Below, piece after piece: positions 51,267 through 59,456 of a stretch of DNA of 64,000 bases (the first letter of the stretch is position 1; each line of letters starts with the position of its first letter). The notes under the pieces were generated by a model. That model saw only the letters and a list, made by a program, of their open reading frames with translations, made no database searches and was not told the origin of the DNA. Made by a program: the position numbers and the translations under genes. This DNA comes from Nitrospira sp. UBA6493 (GTDB lineage Bacteria > Nitrospirota > Nitrospiria > Nitrospirales > Nitrospiraceae): assembly GCA_002435325.1 (NCBI GenBank), contig DJMJ01000024.1, positions 1-64,000 on the forward strand. Direction: 5' to 3'.

Positions 51267-52148
51267 ATGATGCCACTCCCTGCCGCCGATATCCGGCGGG
51301 CCGTTCGGATCGGACTGGACGAGGACCTCGGCGAAGGCGATGTCACCACATCCGCGCTCTTCCCCAAACGGGTCCCGGCCCATGCCTCCATCGTGGCGCA
51401 ACACGCGCTGATCGTCGCCGGTCTTTCTGCGGCGGTGCAAACCTTCCTGGCCATCGATCCCACACTCACACTCACCGTGCTCCGGCACGATGGTGAAGCG
51501 GCCGAGGAGGGAGAGGTCATCCTCACCATCGAAGGTGATGGCCGATCCCTGTTGCAGGCCGAACGGGTGGCACTGAACTTCCTGCAACACCTGTCAGGCA
51601 TCGCCACCCTGACACACCGATTCTGCGAGGCGGTAAAAGACTATCCCGTCAGCATTCTGGATACGAGAAAAACACTTCCCGGCTGGCGTGCCCTGCAAAA
51701 ATGGGCCGTAGCCCTCGGCGGAGGCACCAATCACCGGTACTCGCTCGGTGACGGCGTGCTGATCAAGGACAACCACCTAGCCCTGTTGCAAGGCGGCAAA
51801 ACTTCTGTTCGCACAGCCTGCCAGCTGGCACATCGCAAGGCTCCTAAAACGATGCCGCTCATCGTTGAAGTCGAGTCCCTGGCGGAAGTTCGACAGGCGA
51901 TCGCGGGCAAAGCCGACATCATCCTTTTGGACAACATGACTCCGACCTTGGTCCGGCAGGCCGTGAAAATCATCGGCCACCGTGCTCTCGTTGAAGTCTC
52001 CGGCGGCATCACCTTGGAAAATGTCCGTGCGATGGCAGCGGCAGGGCCAGACCGTATCTCGATCGGAGCACTGACTCATTCGGCGCCGGCGGCTGACTTC
52101 AGTCTCGTTTTAACCTTGATGCCTCCTGCACGAAGACGGAGAGGATAA
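51267..52148 (+). CDS. nadC: Nicotinate-nucleotide pyrophosphorylase (quinolinate phosphoribosyltransferase)
   Basis: 293 residues. Converts quinolinate and PRPP to nicotinate mononucleotide in NAD synthesis. Core motifs: LNFLQHLSGIAT, ILDTRKTLPGWRALQKWAV (substrate Arg and Lys), GGGTNHRYSLGDGVLIKDNH, and VEVSGGITLENVRA with SIGALTHSA near the end. It starts three bases after the valS stop and is followed within three bases by birA, a compact operon. Confidence 0.95.
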   Translation: MMPLPAADIRRAVRIGLDEDLGEGDVTTSALFPKRVPAHASIVAQHALIVAGLSAAVQTFLAIDPTLTLTVLRHDGEAAEEGEVILTIEGDGRSLLQAERVALNFLQHLSGIATLTHRFCEAVKDYPVSILDTRKTLPGWRALQKWAVALGGGTNHRYSLGDGVLIKDNHLALLQGGKTSVRTACQLAHRKAPKTMPLIVEVESLAEVRQAIAGKADIILLDNMTPTLVRQAVKIIGHRALVEVSGGITLENVRAMAAAGPDRISIGALTHSAPAADFSLVLTLMPPARRRRG

Positions 52149-52151
52149 CTG

Positions 52152-52988
52152 ATGCCAGAATCCATCCCCCTGAAACTTGACGCTATTCGCAGCGCACTCG
52201 CCACGAACACCCTGGGCCGCCAGATGCATCTGTACCCGGAATTACCCTCGACAAACGCCGAAGCCATGCTGTTGGCCCAAGCAGGCGCCGCGCATGGGAC
52301 CGTTGTACTGGCAGAGGGTCAAACGGCCGGACGAGGCCGCCATGCCCGCGCATGGTTCTCCCCTGCAGGACTGAACATTTACGGCTCGATCATCGTGCGC
52401 GGATCCGGATCTGGCCTCCCGCTCCAGGAATGGCTCTCCTGGGTGCCGCTCATCAGCGCCTTGGCCGTTGCCGAAGCCGTTCAGCAGGTGGCAGCCCTGT
52501 CGCTCTCGTTGAAATGGCCCAATGACCTGCTGTTCCAGGATCGCAAAGTCGGCGGCGTACTCTGCGAAAGCGCACTGACCTCATCGACCGGTCCCATTGT
52601 CGTGATTGGAATTGGACTCAACGTGAATGTGCGACAAGAAGCCTTCCCAGAAGAATTACGCCCGATTGCGACCTCTCTTTCTGAAGCCACCCATCGCCCC
52701 ATCGACCGAAACCGGCTGGTTGCGCAACTGTTGCTGGAACTAGAACAGCGCCTCGATGAACTAGGCGATCATGGTCCGGCTCAGCTACGGCAGGCCTACC
52801 AAACTCGTTGCATCACTTTGGGCCGGCGCGTGCGCGCCATGTTGGGCCAGGACCAAGAACTAATCGGCACAGCCGAATCCATTGCGGCCGATGGAGCACT
52901 ACAACTACGCCCCGCCCCAGTCTCTCCCGATTCCCCGCCCTCCCCACTCATCGATATACGAGCTGCCGACGTCATTCATCTCCGATGA
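52152..52988 (+). CDS. birA: Biotin-acetyl-CoA-carboxylase ligase (class I, no DNA-binding domain)
   Basis: 278 residues. Attaches biotin to carboxylase carrier protein. ATP/biotin loop GRGRHARAWFSPAGLNIYGSIIV, SLKWPNDLLFQDRKVGGVL (biotinyl-lysine site) and IGIGLNVNVRQ are all present, with the small C-terminal SH3-like domain (ALGRRVRAMLGQDQ-type sequence). It lacks the N-terminal winged helix of E. coli BirA, so it cannot repress biotin genes directly. It begins three bases after nadC. Confidence 0.93.
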   Translation: MPESIPLKLDAIRSALATNTLGRQMHLYPELPSTNAEAMLLAQAGAAHGTVVLAEGQTAGRGRHARAWFSPAGLNIYGSIIVRGSGSGLPLQEWLSWVPLISALAVAEAVQQVAALSLSLKWPNDLLFQDRKVGGVLCESALTSSTGPIVVIGIGLNVNVRQEAFPEELRPIATSLSEATHRPIDRNRLVAQLLLELEQRLDELGDHGPAQLRQAYQTRCITLGRRVRAMLGQDQELIGTAESIAADGALQLRPAPVSPDSPPSPLIDIRAADVIHLR

Positions 52989-53025
52989 GTGGCGAAACGG
53001 ACGTTTGCTAGGTACAATAGGTTTT

Positions 53026-53814
53026 ATGTTACTCGCCATCGACATCGGCAATACCAACGTCGTCTGGGGAATTTTTGAAGGCTCCACCCTCCTGGCCCAT
53101 TGGCGGCTGGCCACAGACCCCAAGACCACAACGGATGAATACGGAGTTCTCTGCCTGAACTTGCTGACGCGCAGTGGACGTGTCCCCGAGCAAATCACCG
53201 GTGCGATTATCTCCAGCGTCGTGCCGTCGCTGACAAAAACCTTTGAGTTCATGGTCGAGACCTATTTCCTGCGCACCCCGCTCGTCGTATCCCCAGACAT
53301 GGACATGGGGCTGACTCTCAAGTATACGAACCCAAAAGAAATCGGCAGCGATCGCATCGTGAACGCCGCCGCCGCCTATTACAAATATCGCCGAGACCTC
53401 ATCATTGTCGATTTCGGCACCGCAACCACGTTTTGCGCCGTGACCAAAGAGGGTGAATACCTCGGTGGGGTCATTGCCCCAGGGCTCGGCATCTCCGCCG
53501 AAGCGTTGTTTGCCCGTGCCGCCAAATTGAGCAAGGTCGAACTGGCCCGCCCCAAGACCGTCATCGGCACAGATACCGCCGGCAGCATTCAATCCGGACT
53601 TCTCTTCGGCTATGCCGGACTGGTCGATGCACTCGTCCGACGGATCGAGCAAGAGCAGGGACATCCGTCGTACGTCATCGCTACAGGCGGATTGGCCTCC
53701 GTCATCGCTCCGGAAACAACCTCGATTCAAAAAATCGAACCGCTCTTGACGTTAGAGGGGCTTGAACTCTTGTACCGACGAGCCCAAGGCGACGCTCTGA
53801 CTGCCTGGACCTAA
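53026..53814 (+). CDS. coaX: Type III pantothenate kinase
   Basis: 262 residues from ATG 53026; the open frame begins upstream inside birA and is not used. Phosphorylates pantothenate in CoA synthesis. ASKHA-fold motifs: MLLAIDIGNTNVVWGIFEG, GSDRIVNAAAAYYKY (pantothenate site), DFGTATTFCAV and GVIAPGLGISAEALF. A TACAAT box (53013-53018) just before the start could be a -10, but no good -35 is seen. Its neighbour birA also serves cofactor metabolism. Confidence 0.94.
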   Translation: MLLAIDIGNTNVVWGIFEGSTLLAHWRLATDPKTTTDEYGVLCLNLLTRSGRVPEQITGAIISSVVPSLTKTFEFMVETYFLRTPLVVSPDMDMGLTLKYTNPKEIGSDRIVNAAAAYYKYRRDLIIVDFGTATTFCAVTKEGEYLGGVIAPGLGISAEALFARAAKLSKVELARPKTVIGTDTAGSIQSGLLFGYAGLVDALVRRIEQEQGHPSYVIATGGLASVIAPETTSIQKIEPLLTLEGLELLYRRAQGDALTAWT

Positions 53815-53915
53815 TCTACTCAGCCTTATCCCTCTAATTTTTCTCAGAAATTTCTTTTCTCCCCCGTTGACTTCCGTCTCCCTATGGATATCTCCACCGC
53901 TGTAGAGGAGTCATG

Positions 53916-54488
53916 ATGAGCCAAGAACAAGACAACGCTAATACAATTGCGGACTTAGAGAATGCCCCTTCTGTCGGGAGCACCTCCGGGGCAGGGGCTC
54001 AGGATTCGCTGGCCGAAAAGACAGAAGAATGTCAGGCACTCAACGAAAAGTATCTCCGACTGGCCGCGGAGTTTGAAAACTATAAGCGCCTCACGCAGCG
54101 CGACCAGCGGGATCAAATCAAATTCGGCAACGAACAGTTGTTGAAGGAACTCCTGCCTGTGGTCGACAACATGGAGCGCGCGATCAAGGCTGCCCGTGAC
54201 AATGGTGGAAATCCAGCTCTGGTTCAGGGCGTGGATCTCACGCTCAAGCAATTGTCTGGAGCCCTCACGAAATTCGGCATACAGGCCGTAGAAACTGTCG
54301 GGCAAGCCTTCGATCCAAGCACGCATCAAGCAGTGTCGCATGTCCCATCTGACAGCGTCCCCCCCGATCACGTGGTGGACGAGTTCCAAAAAGGCTATCG
54401 TCTGCACGACAGAATTCTCCGTGCCGCCATGGTCAGCGTGTCATCGGGTCCGGCAAATTCGGACGAGCAGGGTTCTACCACGAACTAA
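53916..54488 (+). CDS. grpE: GrpE nucleotide-exchange factor
   Basis: 190 residues. Promotes ADP release from DnaK. A disordered acidic N-terminus (about 1-30) leads to a long coiled coil (about 35-85, CQALNEKYLRLAAEFENYKR) and the beta-wing domain ending in DEFQKGYRLHDRILRAAMVSVSSG. ATG 53916 is favoured over 53913 because AGGAG then lies five bases away. Upstream, TTGACT at 53867 might be a -35, but no CIRCE operator or hrcA gene is present, so heat-shock control must differ from the HrcA type. Confidence 0.95.
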   Translation: MSQEQDNANTIADLENAPSVGSTSGAGAQDSLAEKTEECQALNEKYLRLAAEFENYKRLTQRDQRDQIKFGNEQLLKELLPVVDNMERAIKAARDNGGNPALVQGVDLTLKQLSGALTKFGIQAVETVGQAFDPSTHQAVSHVPSDSVPPDHVVDEFQKGYRLHDRILRAAMVSVSSGPANSDEQGSTTN

Positions 54489-54542
54489 CAGATTGATTTC
54501 ACTCAGTCGCTGATATCGGGAAGGGAAGGAAGGAGTCTACCA

Positions 54543-56468
54543 ATGGGCAAAGTCATCGGCATCGATCTTGGGACCACCAACTCATGCGTCGCCATTATGA
54601 GCGGCGGCGATCCTGTCGTCATCGCCAACGCGGAAGGAGCCCGCACCACCCCTTCCATCGTCGGCATCACGGAAAAAGGCGAACGTCTCGTCGGCCAGAT
54701 CGCGAAGCGCCAGGCCATTACTAACCCGGAAAATACGATTTTCTCGGTCAAGCGTCTCATGGGCCGTAAATTCAAGAGTCCGCAAGTGCAAGAAGCCATG
54801 AAGCGCCTCCCCTACAAAGTCGTAGAAGCCGACAACGGCGATGCCCATGTCCAGATCCGCGGCAAGAGTTACAGCCCGCCGGAAGTGTCCGCCATGATCT
54901 TGCAGAAGATGCGGCAGACGGCGGAAGACTATCTCGGAGAAAAGGTCACGGAAGCGGTCATTACCGTCCCGGCCTATTTCGACGACAGCCAGCGCCAAGC
55001 GACGAAAGATGCGGGCCAGATTGCAGGGCTGAACGTCCTGCGCATCATCAACGAGCCCACGGCAGCCTCGCTGGCCTACGGTCTCGACAAGAAAAAAGAC
55101 GAGCGGATTGTCGTCTATGACCTCGGCGGCGGCACTTTCGATGTCTCCATCCTCGAAATAGGCGAAGGCGTCTTCGAAGTGAAATCCACCAACGGCGACA
55201 CCTATCTCGGCGGCGACGACTTCGACCTCCGCGTGATGGACTGGCTCGTCGATGAATTCAAGAAAGACCAGGGCATCGATCTCAAGAAAGACCGGATGGC
55301 CTTGCAGCGGCTGAAAGAAGCTGCGGAACGAGCCAAGATCGAACTGTCGTCCTCCGCGGAGACCGAAATCAATCTCCCGTTTATCACGGCCGATGCCAGC
55401 GGTCCGAAACACTTGGTCACCAAGCTGACCAGGGCGAAGCTGGAACAATTGGTGGACGACTTGATCCAACGCACGATTGAACCCTGCCGGAAAGCCTTGG
55501 CCGATGCCGGCGTCAGCGCCAAAGACATTCAGGAAGTGGTGCTTGTCGGCGGCATGACCCGCATGCCGAAGGTCATTCAGGTCGTGAAGGAATTCTTCGG
55601 CAAGGAACCGCATCGCGGCGTGAACCCGGATGAAGTCGTCGCCATCGGTGCCGGCATTCAAGGCGGTGTGCTCAAGGGCGAAGTGAAAGACGTGCTCTTG
55701 CTGGACGTCACACCTCTCTCATTGGGTATCGAAACACTCGGCGGCGTCTTCACGAAGTTGATCGAACGCAACACAACTGTCCCGACCAAGAAGAGCCAGG
55801 TGTTCTCGACTGCGGCCGACAATCAAACCGCCGTCACGATCCGGGTCTTCCAAGGCGAACGCGAAATGGCCAATGACAACAAGCTCCTCGGCCAGTTCGA
55901 TTTGGTCGGCATTCCTCCGGCCCCGCGCGGAATGCCCCAGGTGGAAGTGACTTTTGACATTGACGCCAACGGCATCGTGCATGTCTCGGCCAAGGATCTG
56001 GCGACGCAGAAAGAGCAGTCGATCAAGATCACGGCCTCCAGCGGTCTCAGCAAGGATGAAGTCGAAAAGCTGGTTCGCGACGCCGCCTCCCATACCGAGG
56101 AAGACAAAAAGCGCCGGAAACTGGCCGAAGCCAAAAACCAGGCGGATAACCTGGTCTACCAGACCGAAAAAAATCTCACGGAATACGGCGACAAAGTCGA
56201 TCCGGATGAGAAGACTAAAATTCAGGACGCCATCGCGGGTGTGAAGAAGGCGCTTGAGGGCACTGATGCCGACGCCATCGAATCGGCCACGCAAACCCTG
56301 ATGACCGCTTCGCACAAGCTCGCCGAAGAGATGTATAAGAAAGCGGCGGCCAGTGCGGCGCCTGGGTCCGGAACAGACGCCTCGGCAGGCAATACCGGCG
56401 GCGATCAGAAGCAGGATGAAAAAGTCGTGGATGCGGAGTTCGAAGAAGTAGACAAAGATAAGAAGTAG
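54543..56468 (+). CDS. dnaK: Chaperone DnaK (Hsp70)
   Basis: 641 residues. The ATPase domain (about 1-385) opens with GKVIGIDLGTTNSCVA and contains IINEPTAASLAYGLD and DLGGGTFDVSILE. The substrate domain follows (DVTPLSLGIETLGGVFTKLI), then the helical lid and the EEVD-like tail DAEFEEVDKDKK. AAGGAG lies before the ATG. It works with GrpE and DnaJ encoded on either side, and a terminator follows. Confidence 0.98.
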   Translation: MGKVIGIDLGTTNSCVAIMSGGDPVVIANAEGARTTPSIVGITEKGERLVGQIAKRQAITNPENTIFSVKRLMGRKFKSPQVQEAMKRLPYKVVEADNGDAHVQIRGKSYSPPEVSAMILQKMRQTAEDYLGEKVTEAVITVPAYFDDSQRQATKDAGQIAGLNVLRIINEPTAASLAYGLDKKKDERIVVYDLGGGTFDVSILEIGEGVFEVKSTNGDTYLGGDDFDLRVMDWLVDEFKKDQGIDLKKDRMALQRLKEAAERAKIELSSSAETEINLPFITADASGPKHLVTKLTRAKLEQLVDDLIQRTIEPCRKALADAGVSAKDIQEVVLVGGMTRMPKVIQVVKEFFGKEPHRGVNPDEVVAIGAGIQGGVLKGEVKDVLLLDVTPLSLGIETLGGVFTKLIERNTTVPTKKSQVFSTAADNQTAVTIRVFQGEREMANDNKLLGQFDLVGIPPAPRGMPQVEVTFDIDANGIVHVSAKDLATQKEQSIKITASSGLSKDEVEKLVRDAASHTEEDKKRRKLAEAKNQADNLVYQTEKNLTEYGDKVDPDEKTKIQDAIAGVKKALEGTDADAIESATQTLMTASHKLAEEMYKKAAASAAPGSGTDASAGNTGGDQKQDEKVVDAEFEEVDKDKK

Positions 56469-56488
56469 CGTAGAATACCGCTCAGTCA

Positions 56489-56527
56489 GACCGAGTTTCC
56501 CGGAACAGGGGAACTCGGTCTTTCTGT
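56489..56527 (+). terminator. Rho-independent terminator between dnaK and dnaJ
   Basis: 13-bp stem GACCGAGTTTCCC (56489-56501) with GGGGAACTCGGTC (56508-56520), one G-T pair, a 6-base loop and then TTTCT. It lies 21 bases after the dnaK stop and would reduce read-through into dnaJ. Confidence 0.75.
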
Positions 56528-56563
56528 AAGTTCATCTGTCCTTTCATACGAGCACAGGCATTC

Positions 56564-57679
56564 GTGGCTAAACGAGATTATTACGAGATCCTCGGCGTTG
56601 ATAAAAACGTTTCCGATGAAGAGCTGAAAAAGGCCTATCGGAAAATGGCGCGCCAGCACCATCCCGACCTGCACACCGGCGACGAGCAGAAAAAAACCGC
56701 CGAAGAACGGTTCAAAGAGGTCAACGAAGCCTACGAAATCCTGAGCGATCAGGAAAAACGGAAACGCTATGACATGTTCGGGCATGCCGGCGCTCAACAA
56801 GGCAGCGGGTTCGAAGGGTTCGGCGGCCAAGCCGGAGGGTTCGGCGACGTCTTCAACGACATCTTCGAGGACTTTTTTGGCGGCCAGCGTGGCGGCAGCC
56901 GGGTCGAGCGCGGGAACGACCTGCAATACAATCTTGAGCTGAGCTTCGAAGAAGCGGTCTACGGAAAAGATGCCAAGCTCAAGATTCCCCGCTGGGAGAC
57001 CTGCGGAGACTGCAAAGGCACGGGCGCTAAGTCGGCCGCGTCGATCAAGACCTGTCCCAGCTGCAAAGGCGCCGGTCAGCTCCGCTTCCAACAAGGATTT
57101 TTCAGTGTCAGCCGGCCCTGCGGCCAGTGCGACGGTGCCGGACAGATTGTGACGGAGCCCTGCCCCACCTGCCAGGGCCGCCAACGGGTCTATCGCGAGC
57201 GCACCATCGCTGTTCACATACCTGCCGGCATCGAGTCCGGTATGCGCCTGCGCCTGTCCAATGAAGGCGAACATGGCCCAAACGCCGGCCCTCCCGGAGA
57301 TCTTTACGTCGCCATTTCAGTCAAACCCCATCCTGTCTTCCAACGCAAAGGCATGGATATTCTCTGCGATGTCCCGGTCAATTTTATTACCGCCACGCTG
57401 GGTGGAAAAATCGAAGTGCCGACCCTTAAGGGCGACACCGTCATCAAAATTCTGGCTGGCACGCAGCACGACAAGATCATGCGCCTCAAGGGCCTGGGAG
57501 TACCGAGTCTCAAAGGCAACCAGACCGGCGATCAGCTCTACATCATCAAGGTTCAGATTCCGACCAAACTCACGGCCCGACAGAAAGAACTCCTGACCGA
57601 ATTCGCAAAAGAAAGCGGCATGGTCATGGAAGCCGATGGGGATGGCTTCTTCGATAAGATGAAGACGTTCTTCGAGTAA
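56564..57679 (+). CDS. dnaJ: Co-chaperone DnaJ (Hsp40)
   Basis: 371 residues from GTG 56564. J domain (about 1-70) with HHPD, a Gly/Phe-rich region (about 78-108), then four CxxCxGxG-type zinc repeats (CGDCKGTG, CPSCKGAG, CGQCDGAG, CPTCQGRQ; the last ends in RQ rather than GxG) and the two beta-barrel substrate domains. It stimulates DnaK ATPase and delivers unfolded proteins. The ribosome site is weak and a terminator separates it from dnaK, so its level is probably lower. Confidence 0.97.
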   Translation: MAKRDYYEILGVDKNVSDEELKKAYRKMARQHHPDLHTGDEQKKTAEERFKEVNEAYEILSDQEKRKRYDMFGHAGAQQGSGFEGFGGQAGGFGDVFNDIFEDFFGGQRGGSRVERGNDLQYNLELSFEEAVYGKDAKLKIPRWETCGDCKGTGAKSAASIKTCPSCKGAGQLRFQQGFFSVSRPCGQCDGAGQIVTEPCPTCQGRQRVYRERTIAVHIPAGIESGMRLRLSNEGEHGPNAGPPGDLYVAISVKPHPVFQRKGMDILCDVPVNFITATLGGKIEVPTLKGDTVIKILAGTQHDKIMRLKGLGVPSLKGNQTGDQLYIIKVQIPTKLTARQKELLTEFAKESGMVMEADGDGFFDKMKTFFE

Positions 57680-57717
57680 CGGCCCGCGCACATCTCTCTT
57701 CGCCCGACCGAGTTCCT

Positions 57718-58458
57718 ATGCCGATCTTTTTTCTCCCCGCTCATGCCGTCAGTCCCCCCTCTATTGCCGTGCCCCAGGAACTGCTGGCCCACTTGCGCGA
57801 CAGCTTGCGCGTCGAAGTGGGTGAAGAGATCATATTTGCCGATGGCCAGGGCGCTCGCTATCGGACGGAAATCACGCATAGTTCCAAACAAGGCCTCACC
57901 GGACGGATTCTCGAGACCTTCCATGAACCGGCCAAGCAAGCCCCTTCGCTAGTTCTTGGCCAAGCCCTTTTGAAGGGTGAAAAGATGGATTGGGTCATTC
58001 AAAAGGCCACGGAGCTGGGCGTGAGCCAAATCATCCCGCTCCAGAGCAGAAATACCATCGTCCAGCTCAGACCGGAACGGGTCGAGGGGCAATTGGCCCG
58101 CTGGCAACGCATCGCACTGGAAGCGGCTCAACAATCCGAACAATGGCGGGTCCCGACGATCGCACAACCACAATCGATGAGAGATTTCTGCACGACCCCA
58201 TCCGGCGAATCAGTCCGCCTCCTGCTTGCCGAACGGCGTGAGGGCCAGAGCTTACTTGCCGTTCTACTTCCAACAGCAGCGACAGCAGCAATCGTGGCAC
58301 TGATAGGACCTGAGGGTGGATGGACGGAAGAAGAAATGAACCAAGCGGAAGAAGCAGGATGCCAGCCAATTACTCTCGGTCAGAGGATTCTCCGAGCTGA
58401 AACGGCGGCGATCGTTACAGTCGGAATTCTGCAGCACCGGATAGGAGAACTGGGGTAA
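57718..58458 (+). CDS. rsmE: 16S rRNA m3U1498 methyltransferase
   Basis: 246 residues. Methylates U1498 in the decoding centre of 16S rRNA using S-adenosylmethionine. It has an N-terminal PUA-like domain (HLRDSLRVEVGEEIIFADG) and a SPOUT domain with a trefoil knot: GQALLKGEKMDWVIQKATELGV, LIGPEGGWTEEEMNQAEEAG, and ILRAETAAIVTVGIL. It follows dnaJ by 38 bases, a frequent arrangement. The gene converges with the YCF48-like gene. Confidence 0.94.
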   Translation: MPIFFLPAHAVSPPSIAVPQELLAHLRDSLRVEVGEEIIFADGQGARYRTEITHSSKQGLTGRILETFHEPAKQAPSLVLGQALLKGEKMDWVIQKATELGVSQIIPLQSRNTIVQLRPERVEGQLARWQRIALEAAQQSEQWRVPTIAQPQSMRDFCTTPSGESVRLLLAERREGQSLLAVLLPTAATAAIVALIGPEGGWTEEEMNQAEEAGCQPITLGQRILRAETAAIVTVGILQHRIGELG

Positions 58459-58466
58459 CACTTTCC

Positions 58467-59456
58467 TTAACGGCGCGCTTCAAGATGCACGATAGTCCCA
58501 CCCTCGCCACTCGCCCAGCCATGGTTGATATCAGCAAACGATAAGCCGAATAAGGAAGTGGTCGCGACCGGCTTTCCTTCACTCCACGAGAAGCCGGCAT
58601 CGGTCGTTCGATACAGCATCCCGCGCTCACCAACAATCCAACCTTCTTGAGAACTTGTGAAGCGCACCTTCAAGAGATCGATGACCTTTGTACACGTCTT
58701 TCCACAGGGTAATGTGCGATCAATCCACTTGGCGCCGCCATCGTTCGTCTGAAAAAGCGCTCCGGCGTTTCCTACCGCCCACCCAGTCGAGGAATCGGTG
58801 AAATAGACATCGAACAGCGTGACCGCCCCCTGCGTCACCTGAGGGACCCAGGTCGCCCCTCCGTTTTGTGTCGACAACACCGTCCCCAGCGCGCCCACGA
58901 CGGTCCCCCGTCGTTCATCGAGAAAATGGACGGCATAGAGCGCGGCGCTTGTTCCGCTGGTCTGCTCTACCCACTGAACCCCGCCATCGCTGGTATGGAG
59001 GATAGTCCCGCCCCCACCGACAGCCCATCCGACCGTCGGAGAGGCGAAGTAGAGCCCATAGAGCGGCTGCTGCGTTTCCAGCGGATGACCCGTCCAGCTT
59101 TCCCCGCCATTCGTTGATCGGCGAAGCGTCCCGCCGGCTCCTGTAATCCACCCGTTTTTCTGATCGGTAAAAAATATGCCCGTCAGCAATGCCGTAGTTC
59201 CGCTCGTCTGTTTTTTCCACTTCTTCCCGCCATCGGACGTACTGAACAGCGCTCCCCCCGAGCCCACCGCCCACCCCGTCTTGGCATCCTTAAACTGGAC
59301 CGCCATCAACGTCATCGCCGTGTTGGTTTTCTGGAGACTCGTAACCAGCGCCGGATCGGCCGCGCGTGCGAACAGAGGGCTGAAGAAGCCCATGACCGAA
59401 ACCGTAAGGAGCACTGCTCTACCTGCTCGTGAAAACCGTGTCATACGATCCTTCAT
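58467..59456 (-). CDS. Exported YCF48/BNR-like repeat protein
   Basis: 329 residues with a signal peptide (cleavage near LFARAADP). It has about six repeats of roughly 45 residues containing GWAVGxGGxxxxTxDGGxxW, the pattern of YCF48/Hcf136-like seven-bladed propellers (photosystem II assembly factors and bacterial relatives). A Cys pair appears in LPCGKTC. Here the host is not clearly photosynthetic, so the role is probably assembly or binding of another envelope complex. Its start overlaps the stop of the TIG-repeat gene by four bases (ATGA), showing coupling. Confidence 0.8.
   Translation of the reverse strand: MKDRMTRFSRAGRAVLLTVSVMGFFSPLFARAADPALVTSLQKTNTAMTLMAVQFKDAKTGWAVGSGGALFSTSDGGKKWKKQTSGTTALLTGIFFTDQKNGWITGAGGTLRRSTNGGESWTGHPLETQQPLYGLYFASPTVGWAVGGGGTILHTSDGGVQWVEQTSGTSAALYAVHFLDERRGTVVGALGTVLSTQNGGATWVPQVTQGAVTLFDVYFTDSSTGWAVGNAGALFQTNDGGAKWIDRTLPCGKTCTKVIDLLKVRFTSSQEGWIVGERGMLYRTTDAGFSWSEGKPVATTSLFGLSFADINHGWASGEGGTIVHLEARR

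Noticed and set aside
53867..53895. grpE promoter TTGACT with TATCTC
   Set aside because: The -10 matches only three positions and a heat-shock sigma pattern does not fit either. Mentioned only under grpE.
54582..55661. 359-codon open frame antisense to dnaK
   Set aside because: Mirror of a strongly coding, GC-rich gene. No ribosome site and no protein family resemblance.
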